From an uncultured Pseudomonadales bacterium (GTDB lineage: Bacteria > Pseudomonadota > Gammaproteobacteria > Pseudomonadales > IMCC2047): a DNA stretch of 12,988 nucleotides. Both the position numbers and the translations under genes were made by a program. Of this stretch, positions 6,995 to 12,898 are shown one piece after another; within the stretch, counting starts at the first letter, position 1; every line of letters begins with the position of its first letter. Location of the stretch: NCBI GenBank assembly GCA_947258895.1, contig CAMYKE010000066.1, positions 1 through 12,988 of the forward strand, given 5' to 3'. The notes beneath the pieces were generated by a model that was given only the letters and a program-made list of their open reading frames with translations, had not been told where the DNA came from and ran no database searches.

Positions 6995-7712
6995 GCGGGC
7001 GACGGATGCGGGCCAGCAAAGCCAGTCCGGTCAGGCATAACAACCACCCGGGGGGCGCCGACACCGACCCGGTCAAGAGCGGAAACTGCTGTCCGGGATT
7101 AATTGTCCCGAAACTGCTGGCGCCGGACTGCCAGCGGAAGTCCCCGTATCTGGCACCTTCGCCAACCAGGTGGAGAGATTCCAATGGCTGCGTCGTTCCG
7201 GATTCAGCGACACCGATCAAACTGCTGACCACCCCCTCCGCAACGCCCGTATCGGCCTGGAATACTCCCTCGTAGCTGAGAAACCGGGTAAGGGTGTTGC
7301 CGGCGCTTTCCAGTGCAATGCCGTCGGGGGCCCCGTTCTGGATACCCGCGAAGGGAAAAGCTAGCCGCCATATCTCACCGATTTTTGGAATTATCGCCGA
7401 GAGATTGTGCGCTGTACGGGATTTTCCGACTAAGGGGATAGCCGTCGCTATAGCCGCAGGGTTCGGAATCACTCCGCCGAGCTCGAGCGTGGCGTACACG
7501 GAGCCGCTGCCGCCATTATAAAAATGCAAATACCAGGCGGTAAGATCAGTGCCCGCAACTCCGGCAATTTCGACCGCTTCGTTGCGGTCTGCACCGGCGT
7601 TGTCGTAGTGGATTTCGTTGATAAATACCGGGGTCGCGTACAGCTGCGGTAGCCAGGACAGGGAAACGAGAGTAATGCATGCCAGCAGGACGCGGGCTCT
7701 GGGACTATTCAT
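6984..7712 (-). CDS. Secreted lamin-tail-domain protein with PEP-CTERM-like sorting signal
   Basis: The 242-residue product has a signal peptide (residues 1-26, hydrophobic core VLLACITLVSLSWL, likely cut after LYA). A lamin tail domain follows: VFINEIHYDNAGADRNEAVEIAG near residues 29-51 (first 20 or so are the signature), AWYLHFYNGG, GIQNGAPDGIAL, TLTRFLSYEGVF and DFRWQSGASSFG. The C-terminus has VSAPPGWLL, a hydrophobic stretch, then ARIRR, a variant of the PEP-CTERM tripartite tail (motif, helix, basic end) that is removed by an exosortase. The partner and function of such proteins are unknown; an extracellular or envelope role is inferred. The ATG at 7712 is chosen over a TTG two codons upstream because GGAGG sits 6 nt before it. 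The gene lies alone, convergent with dapD and divergent from dapE. Confidence 0.85.
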   Translation of the reverse strand: MNSPRARVLLACITLVSLSWLPQLYATPVFINEIHYDNAGADRNEAVEIAGVAGTDLTAWYLHFYNGGSGSVYATLELGGVIPNPAAIATAIPLVGKSRTAHNLSAIIPKIGEIWRLAFPFAGIQNGAPDGIALESAGNTLTRFLSYEGVFQADTGVAEGVVSSLIGVAESGTTQPLESLHLVGEGARYGDFRWQSGASSFGTINPGQQFPLLTGSVSAPPGWLLCLTGLALLARIRRPLNC

Positions 7713-7762
7713 ACTCAACCTCCGTGTTGAATTGTTGGAGCCGCACTTTCCTTGCGCAGCGT

Positions 7763-7791
7763 AGTGTAGTTTCGAGATAGGACACTACACT
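7763..7791. promoter_or_regulatory. 8-bp inverted repeat upstream of the lamin-tail gene
   Basis: AGTGTAGT (7763-7770) and ACTACACT (7784-7791) form a perfect inverted repeat around a 13-bp spacer. It lies 51-79 bp before the lamin-tail start and about 105 bp before dapE. A leftward TATAGT (plus-strand 7796-7801) sits next to it, so the repeat could be an operator at the start site or a hairpin in the 5' leader. No regulator can be assigned. Confidence 0.4.
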
Positions 7792-7895
7792 CGGGACTAT
7801 AGCGCGTTCGCAGATAAATTAAAACGCCGGTTTCAATCTCCGCTGTTTGTGGTATACAGTTCAGGAACCGCAGTTGCAGGGAATCTTGCCTCTAC

Positions 7896-9044
7896 ATGAC
7901 CAGCTCACCCGTACTGGACCTGACCCGGGAATTGGTGTCCCGTCCCTCGGTTACTCCCGATGACGCCGGCTGCCAGACTCTCCTTGCCGAACGCCTCGGG
8001 ACATTGGAATTCCGGATCGAAACACTGTGTTTCGGGGATGTTACCAATTTTTGGGCGGTCCGCGGCGGCAGCGGTCCTTTGCTGGCCTTTGCCGGCCACA
8101 CCGATGTGGTACCCCCGGGGCCTGCAGATGCCTGGTTCAGCCCGCCGTTCGAGCCACAGGTGCGTGACGGGGTTCTGTACGGCCGTGGCACAGCCGATAT
8201 GAAGGGCAGCCTTGCCGCCATGCTGGTGGCGACCGAGCGGTTCTGCGCTGAACATGGGGACCACGCTGGCCGAATCGCGTTCCTGGTTACCAGTGACGAG
8301 GAAGGCCCGGCCGTCAACGGTACGCGCAAGGTCATGGAGCATCTGGGTGAGCGCGGCGAAAAAATCACCTGGTGCGTGGTGGGCGAACCGTCGAGCACCG
8401 CCGAGTTGGGTGATGTAATCAAAAACGGACGCCGTGGTTCACTGGGCGGCGAACTTACCATCAAGGGTGTCCAGGGGCACATCGCCTATCCGGAAAAAGC
8501 ACGCAACCCCATTCACCAGTGCACGAAGCCGTTGCAGGCATTGATCGATGAAGTGTGGGACGAAGGCAACGCGTTTTTCCCGGCGACCAGTTTCCAGATT
8601 TCCAACATCAACGGCGGCACCGGCGTCACCAACGTCATTCCTGGCGAAGTCAGGGTGGTGTTTAATTTCCGCTACTCGACGGAGGTCACCCATGCCGAAC
8701 TCAGGCGGCGTACAGAGGACATCCTGGAAGCTAGCGGCATCGAGTACCACATCGCCTGGACGCTTTTTGGCGAGCCGTTCCTGACACCGCCTGGCACACT
8801 CGTTGATGCTTGCCAGGCTGCAGTCCGGGCGGTGACTGGCCGCACCCCGGTACTGGCTACCAGCGGTGGCACCTCGGATGGCCGCTTTATTGCACCCGGC
8901 GGAGCACAGGTCGTCGAACTGGGCCCCTGCAACGCTACGATTCACCAGGTCAATGAATGTGTCGAGGTCCGCGCACTGGAGGAGTTGGCGCAAATTTACC
9001 AGCGGGTGGTGGAGAACCTGTTGCTTGCAGATGGCAACCGTTGA
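7896..9044 (+). CDS. dapE: Succinyl-diaminopimelate desuccinylase
   Basis: DapE is a di-zinc M20-family hydrolase that removes succinate from N-succinyl-LL-diaminopimelate, giving LL-DAP for lysine and peptidoglycan. The product is 382 residues (E. coli 375). All metal ligands are visible: H68 ([11 protein letters not shown]), D101 (GRGTADMKG), E136 (SDEEG), E164 (VGEPSS) and H350 (ATIHQVNE). The catalytic D70 and E135 are also present. The dimerisation domain has [17 protein letters not shown] and [15 protein letters not shown], and the C-terminus has [12 protein letters not shown]. The ATG at 7896 gives the family N-terminus; AGGG lies some 15 nt upstream, so the ribosome site is mediocre. 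A small membrane-protein gene overlaps its stop (TGATG). It is split from dapD by the lamin-tail gene and so needs its own promoter. Confidence 0.98.
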   Translation: MTSSPVLDLTRELVSRPSVTPDDAGCQTLLAERLGTLEFRIETLCFGDVTNFWAVRGGSGPLLAFAGHTDVVPPGPADAWFSPPFEPQVRDGVLYGRGTADMKGSLAAMLVATERFCAEHGDHAGRIAFLVTSDEEGPAVNGTRKVMEHLGERGEKITWCVVGEPSSTAELGDVIKNGRRGSLGGELTIKGVQGHIAYPEKARNPIHQCTKPLQALIDEVWDEGNAFFPATSFQISNINGGTGVTNVIPGEVRVVFNFRYSTEVTHAELRRRTEDILEASGIEYHIAWTLFGEPFLTPPGTLVDACQAAVRAVTGRTPVLATSGGTSDGRFIAPGGAQVVELGPCNATIHQVNECVEVRALEELAQIYQRVVENLLLADGNR

Positions 9045-9334
9045 TGACCACGCCCCCGCCGGACCCGGCTCGTTTTGATCTGAAGCGCTGGCTCATAACT
9101 CGCGCAGACAATCACAGGCGCAATCTCGAGCTGCTGCTAACGGGCGCGGGAGTGTTCTTTCTCGGGGTAGGCCTGATCGTTTGGGCCAACCAGTCGCTGC
9201 CCTCATCGGTACAACAGGAGCTGGTTGCGCTAGGCGGTTTGCTCTGTATGACTGGTGGCGGACTGACCGCGTTGCTTGGCTACCTCAGCCTGAGCCTGCT
9301 GCGGTTATTCAAATTTTTCAATGACGATCCATAG
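9044..9334 (+). CDS. Small two-helix membrane protein coupled to dapE
   Basis: The 96-residue product starts [17 protein letters not shown], then has two clear membrane helices at about 28-48 (LELLLTGAGVFFLGVGLIVW) and 60-86 (VALGGLLCMTGGGLTALLGY onward), and a short polar end, FFNDDP. Glycines line both helices. The ATG overlaps the dapE stop as TGATG, so it is translated by coupling with dapE. I do not recognise a named family. The position suggests an inner-membrane accessory, but no function can be drawn from sequence alone. Confidence 0.75.
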   Translation: MTTPPPDPARFDLKRWLITRADNHRRNLELLLTGAGVFFLGVGLIVWANQSLPSSVQQELVALGGLLCMTGGGLTALLGYLSLSLLRLFKFFNDDP

Positions 9335-9442
9335 CCGGCCGCGACGGTGACGGCAATCCTCACGAAACCGGGTGCGGTGAAGAGGAGTCTGGTGTTGATG
9401 AACAGCCATGACTGAAGATACCTTGCCGGGGAATTATCGGGG

Positions 9443-9889
9443 CTATTGGCTGACACTGACGTCATCCGCCTGCAAGCCTTTTTCCCCCCTGGACACTGAA
9501 AACCTGACTTTCTGACCATCACTGAGACTGCGCCTGCCGCTGCCGCGAATAGAACGGTAATGCACAAACACGTCTTCCCCGGTGTCGCGGGTAATAAAAC
9601 CAAAGCCCTTGGAACGGTTAAACCATTTCACCACACCGACTTCACGCCCGTCATCCTCGTCCTCCGCAACGACGACGTCGTCACCGGTGTCGCCGCTGGG
9701 TTTGTCCTCTCGCGGACCGCTATATCCCATCACCAGGCAACCGATAAATGCAAGCAGATAGATCGTCGCGAACACCACCGCATTGCCCGTGACATTCATT
9801 GTTGACGATAACCAGGAAATGATAAAAGGCGACGGCACCGCAACCAAAAAACCGATCAGTATGCTGCGAATAATAATATTGGTATTCAT
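9443..9889 (-). CDS. Membrane-anchored cold-shock-domain protein
   Basis: The 148-residue product joins two N-terminal membrane helices (about 7-27 and 37-56) to an acidic linker (61-82, many Asp/Glu) and a C-terminal cold-shock domain (83-147). The domain has the nucleic-acid-binding motifs RNP1, KGFGFI (94-99), and RNP2, VFVHY (107-111), after the usual VGVVKWFNRSKGFGFI opening. Ordinary Csp proteins are about 70 residues and soluble, so this one should hold a single-strand RNA/DNA-binding domain on the cytoplasmic face of the inner membrane. The ATG at 9889 is chosen because the upstream extension begins with ATT. No strong Shine-Dalgarno is seen. It stands alone, convergent with the dapE unit. 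Its role is unknown. Confidence 0.85.
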   Translation of the reverse strand: MNTNIIIRSILIGFLVAVPSPFIISWLSSTMNVTGNAVVFATIYLLAFIGCLVMGYSGPREDKPSGDTGDDVVVAEDEDDGREVGVVKWFNRSKGFGFITRDTGEDVFVHYRSIRGSGRRSLSDGQKVRFSVSRGEKGLQADDVSVSQ

Positions 9890-10017
9890 AAAATCCGGGG
9901 CAATCAAAAAGGAATTCGTAGTTAACGCCCGGTATTGCTACGCGACATACTGATGATATGGTAACGCGAACGGGAGTTTTCAAGCCCCGCGAAGGCAGGG
10001 CGAGCGGAGAAGGTCAG

Positions 10018-10048
10018 CGCGGCTAGCGGCAACGCACCGCTAGCCGCG
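10018..10048. terminator. Strong 12-bp stem-loop, likely 3' end of the lipoprotein gene
   Basis: CGCGGCTAGCGG (10018-10029) and CCGCTAGCCGCG (10037-10048) pair perfectly around the 7-nt loop CAACGCA. The structure begins about 10 nt after the stop of the leftward lipoprotein gene. No T run follows in the leftward direction, so it is either an atypical terminator or an mRNA 3'-end protecting hairpin. The pairing is seen; the role is inferred from position. Confidence 0.55.
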
Positions 10049-10057
10049 GCGACCATG

Positions 10058-10426
10058 TTACTTGAGCATTTTGTTCATTTTATCTTTTGCTGCTTCAGCT
10101 TTTTCATCGATCTCTTCGCCGGCCTCTTCCATCGACATTCCTTCCACTTTGTCGACCGCTTCATCCAGCGCAGCCTGGCCCGATTCCATTGCATCGGATG
10201 CCATATCGGACGCTGCATCAACACCTTCGGACACCGTCTCTTCCGCAGACTCATACATTCCGGAAGCGGACTCGCTGATGTCATCCATCATTGACTTGCC
10301 GGCCTCTTCAGCATGCTCAGCAGCTTTCTTCGCCTCGCTAGCAGTATCGGAATCAGATCCACATGCTGCCAAAGTCAGGCAAAACACTGCCCCCACAAAT
10401 CCATTCACGATGTGTTTACTACGCAT
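10058..10426 (-). CDS. Ala/acid-rich helical lipoprotein
   Basis: The 122-residue product has a short signal (MRSKHIVNGFVGAVFCLTLA) and a lipobox LAAC with the lipidated cysteine at C22. Residue +2 is Gly, not Asp, which points to the outer membrane. The mature part is almost all Ala, Glu, Asp, Ser, Lys and Met, with recurring units such as SEAKKAAEHAEEAG, SESASGMYESAEE, SDAMESGQAALDEAV and EEIDEKAEAAKDKM. It should form long amphipathic helices, similar in style to YtxH-like or stress-related periplasmic proteins. I do not assign a function. GGAG lies 8 nt before the ATG at 10426, which supports the start. A strong stem-loop follows the stop. Confidence 0.85.
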   Translation of the reverse strand: MRSKHIVNGFVGAVFCLTLAACGSDSDTASEAKKAAEHAEEAGKSMMDDISESASGMYESAEETVSEGVDAASDMASDAMESGQAALDEAVDKVEGMSMEEAGEEIDEKAEAAKDKMNKMLK

Positions 10427-10495
10427 AACTATTCTCCAATACTCGCGGCAACGATATAGAACTGCGCAAACGTGTTACCACAGTGACGTTAACGC

Positions 10496-10606
10496 GCTAC
10501 ATTTGTAGCATTTTTTTCAGTTCATTCCAAGCCTGTGTGACGCAGTTGACCATTGTTAACAAATCCGCGCCGGTCCGGCCACGGCGATGTGGTTACATTG
10601 GTAGCA
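10496..10606. repeat. Two near-identical 15-bp palindromic motifs upstream of the lipoprotein gene
   Basis: GCTACATTTGTAGCA (10496-10510) and GTTACATTGGTAGCA (10592-10606) match at 13 of 15 bases, in the same orientation, 96 bp apart. The first is a perfect palindrome (GCTACA, TT, TGTAGC... with six-base arms); the second is imperfect. A further palindrome, TTGTTAACAA, lies between them. They sit in the 257-bp gap between the rsmJ stop and the lipoprotein start, where the lipoprotein promoter must be. Regulator binding sites are possible. Read rightward the first is also followed by ATTTTTTT and so resembles a small terminator. Confidence 0.4.
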
Positions 10607-10683
10607 GCGAGTCGATTGCGATCCTGCATTCCCATTACCAGGACCTTATCGCCAAAATTTGGGGCAGGCTGTCTCGGCAACTG

Positions 10684-11526
10684 TCACGGGGACAACGTAT
10701 TCGACGGGTAATAGATGTCATAGCGGCTGCTGCGGCCGACCACACGAGACCCGGGCGTGCGATCCGTCAATGGCGGCGCCAGGCGCGGCCTTTTGACCAC
10801 GACTCTGTTGGCGGCGTGGTGCAGCGACAACTCCAGCAGCTGATAATTACTGTCGTCCTCCCCGGGGCGACCGGGCGGCCGCTCATGGGCCAACAATCCT
10901 TGTAGCAGCCGCATTTCCTTTTTCACCTGTGCGGTCTTGCGCCGTTCGGGAAACATGGGGTCCAGATACACGACATCGACGGGCGACAGTCCCTGCTCTG
11001 TCCGCGCCGCCAGGAAGTCCAGCGCGTCCGTCGTATGCAGCACCATGCGCGCCATTACCTTGGCGATTTCCGGTTCGTTGCGGCCCCGCCCCAGCGCATC
11101 CTCCAGCATGCGGCTGACGACAGCGCTGCGTTCACACAGAATAACGCTGGCACCGGCAGCGGCCAGGACGAATGAATCCCGGCCCAGTCCCGCCGTTGCA
11201 TCAAGCACCTGCAGTCCGCGCACGCTGTGTTTCCCGCCTATCGCCCTCAGGATCAGTTCATCGACTCGTGCGACGCGACGCTGCCGATAGCCAAGCGCAC
11301 CGCTGCTAAAGTTGATGAAGTATGGATGCGAGTGTGCCAGTTCCAGGTCCTGCAGGCCAACCCCCTGCTTCCCAACCCGAATCAACATCGAGACGCGCTC
11401 CGGAACTTCCTGAGACGCGATTAGCAGCGGTAGCCGTAACTGTCGCGCGAGGTCCCGCGCAGCCGCTTCGAATTGCGGACTGTCGGCAATAACTGCTAGC
11501 TCGGAAACGGGCAGGGAATCGCTCAG
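10684..11526 (-). CDS. rsmJ: 16S rRNA (guanine1516-N2)-methyltransferase RsmJ
   Basis: RsmJ methylates G1516 of 16S rRNA using S-adenosylmethionine. The hallmarks are all present: INFSSGALGYRQRR, the SAM-binding VLDATAGLGRDSFVLA (about 107-121), VVYLDPMFP (185-193), KKEMRLLQ, VVVKRPRLAPPL and the end segment RYDIY. An internal ATG at 11388 would start at residue 47, but the frame stays open upstream and encodes the family's N-terminal segment (LPVSELAVIADSPQFEAAAR, then LPLLIASQEV). In that frame I find no ATG, GTG or TTG. The best start is the CTG at 11526, which overlaps the stop of the upstream gene as CTGA, the same geometry as the common ATGA overlap. That gives 280 residues (E. coli 250). 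The start is inferred; the identity is firm. Confidence 0.92.
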   Translation of the reverse strand: MSDSLPVSELAVIADSPQFEAAARDLARQLRLPLLIASQEVPERVSMLIRVGKQGVGLQDLELAHSHPYFINFSSGALGYRQRRVARVDELILRAIGGKHSVRGLQVLDATAGLGRDSFVLAAAGASVILCERSAVVSRMLEDALGRGRNEPEIAKVMARMVLHTTDALDFLAARTEQGLSPVDVVYLDPMFPERRKTAQVKKEMRLLQGLLAHERPPGRPGEDDSNYQLLELSLHHAANRVVVKRPRLAPPLTDRTPGSRVVGRSSRYDIYYPSNTLSP

Positions 11527-11852
11527 GCTAACGCATCCAGTCCAGCAACCACAGCCTTGTCGCCATCGCCTAGTTGTGCGGTAGTCCGGTAAGCATCGAT
11601 TGCCTGTCGCCCGGAATGGGAAACGGGCGCCGCATTGAGAACCCTCAGGTCTATGCGCTCGGTTGGGGCGCCCGGCGCACGAGTCCTCGTGGTGACCTCC
11701 GCTGGCGGTTGTTCCCGGGTAATGAGCGGAATCAGTTGCCGGCCGGGCCGGGAATCCGGGGCACCCGCATGCGGAGCGCGCGTATCGGACGCACCAGGTA
11801 GCACCGCGCCTGCGCTGCGGATTGGAGGGGAAATCGAACTGTTGATAATCAT
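11523..11852 (-). CDS. Small hypothetical protein upstream of rsmJ
   Basis: The ORF runs open from an ATG at 11924, but I choose the ATG at 11852 (MIINSSISPP), because the residues before it are Arg-rich and have no ribosome site; an ATG at 11861 is also possible. The product from 11852 is about 109 residues. It is rich in Pro, Ala and Arg with little order, and ends with a conserved-looking segment, GRQAIDAYRTTAQ then VVAGLDALA. Small proteobacterial proteins with a disordered body and a C-terminal AY...GLD-type motif exist, but I cannot name this family. The TGA stop overlaps the apparent CTG start of rsmJ, so the pair is likely co-translated. Function unknown. Confidence 0.55.
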   Translation of the reverse strand: MIINSSISPPIRSAGAVLPGASDTRAPHAGAPDSRPGRQLIPLITREQPPAEVTTRTRAPGAPTERIDLRVLNAAPVSHSGRQAIDAYRTTAQLGDGDKAVVAGLDALA

Positions 11853-12066
11853 CGATTGCATTGCCCCGGCGTGGGATAAAAGTCGTCGACGTTGGCCTGT
11901 CTCTTGCCGTCGCCGCGGGTACATTCAGGCCACGACCCGTCGCGACCCGTATTGATTGACGATCGCTTCGGTACGGACTTGCTCCTGCTTATTTCAAACC
12001 GTCCCTGGCAGCGCCTACCAGTAGAGTATTTTTCACGCCGGAAGTTTACCTACAGCGCTTGTTTTT

Positions 12067-12861
12067 TCACACGAAAAAGATCAGTAGCAGTAAACCCAGT
12101 GCGATCCGGTAAATTACAAAGGGAGTGAGGCCGATGCGATCGACAATTTTCAGGAACCAGGCAATGCATAAATAGGCGCTGGCAAACGCCACGCCGGTGC
12201 CCAAGATCAGCATTTGCCAGTCGACATCAACCTTGCCCGCTACGCATTCCCATACCTTCAGCGCACCGGCGGCGCCAATTATCGGTATCGACAGCAGAAA
12301 CGAGAAGCGCGCAGCGTCGGTGCGCTTCATTCCGAGTGCCAGCGCGGCAGCGATGGTAATTCCGGAGCGGGAGGTACCCGGGATCAGCGCCAGCATCTGG
12401 GCCAATCCAATCAACACCGCGTCCTTGAGGGTCAGGCTAGTCAAGCGGCGACCGTGTTTTAGCTGGTCCGCTACATAGAGTACCACGCCAAATCCGATGG
12501 TCGCCGCGGCAATCACCCAGGTCGCACGCAAGTTCTCCTCCACCAGGTCGTTGCCAACAAAACCGGCCACGCCGGCGGGAATTGTCGAGACGATTACCCA
12601 CCAGGCGCGGCGACTATCTTCAGTGCTAGCGCCGCCCGCCAAAGACACTGTCCAGGCGCGAATCATGTTGGCAACTTCGCCCCGAAAAAACAGCACCACT
12701 GCTCCGAGGGTCCCGACATGCACCGCGACGTCAAAAGCCAATCCCTGATCGGGCCAGCCAAGCACCTGGGAGGGCAAGATCAGATGCGCGGAACTGGAGA
12801 TCGGTAAAAACTCCGTTACGCCTTGCAGCAAGGCCAGCACGATGGTGTGCAACAGGTCCAA
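12067..12861 (-). CDS. uppP: Undecaprenyl-diphosphate phosphatase (BacA/UppP)
   Basis: UppP is an integral inner-membrane enzyme that dephosphorylates undecaprenyl diphosphate, recycling the lipid carrier for peptidoglycan and other envelope polymers, and gives bacitracin tolerance. The 264-residue product has the two family motifs: the (Q/E)xxxE segment QGVTEFLPISSSAH (Q13, E17, H26) and PGTSRSG (161-167, with R165). Multiple hydrophobic helices fill the rest. The start is a TTG at 12861: an in-frame stop lies shortly upstream, no ATG or GTG lies between, and the family N-terminus (MDLLHTIVLALLQG) begins here. GGGAG sits 11-12 nt before it. It follows tsaB by 36 bp, with a tiny ORF bridging the gap. 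Confidence 0.97.
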   Translation of the reverse strand: MDLLHTIVLALLQGVTEFLPISSSAHLILPSQVLGWPDQGLAFDVAVHVGTLGAVVLFFRGEVANMIRAWTVSLAGGASTEDSRRAWWVIVSTIPAGVAGFVGNDLVEENLRATWVIAAATIGFGVVLYVADQLKHGRRLTSLTLKDAVLIGLAQMLALIPGTSRSGITIAAALALGMKRTDAARFSFLLSIPIIGAAGALKVWECVAGKVDVDWQMLILGTGVAFASAYLCIAWFLKIVDRIGLTPFVIYRIALGLLLLIFFV

Positions 12862-12862
12862 G

Positions 12863-12898
12863 TTAGCCGGGCTCCCTGGTCGCTTGCCGCCTGATCAT
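12863..12898 (-). CDS. Possible 11-codon coupling ORF between tsaB and uppP
   Basis: An ATG that overlaps the tsaB stop as TAATG opens MIRRQATREPG and stops at TAA, one base before the TTG start of uppP. It contains the uppP Shine-Dalgarno GGGAG. Such a frame could carry ribosomes from tsaB to the weak TTG start. It may equally be chance; there is no sign of a functional peptide. Confidence 0.3.
   Translation of the reverse strand: MIRRQATREPG

Noticed and set aside
7740..7756. Sigma-54-like site GCCGCAC-TTTCC-TTGC reading toward dapE
   Set aside because: The essential GG of the -24 box is CG here, and dapE is a housekeeping gene not known to use sigma-54.
7831..7858. Rightward promoter TTTCAA-16-TATACA before dapE
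   Set aside because: Both boxes are weak matches. dapE must have a promoter nearby, but this one is not convincing enough to annotate.
9890..9907. Six-residue extension of the cold-shock protein from an ATT codon
   Set aside because: ATT is a very rare start, and the ATG at 9889 gives a good membrane-helix N-terminus.
10510..10683. Possible short leftward ORF of about 37 codons (MGMQDRN...) in the gap after rsmJ
   Set aside because: No ribosome binding site, no recognisable protein character, and it overlaps repeated palindromes that look regulatory.
10684..11388. rsmJ starting at the internal ATG 11388
   Set aside because: It would drop 46 residues that fit the RsmJ N-terminal segment and are open in frame to the upstream stop.
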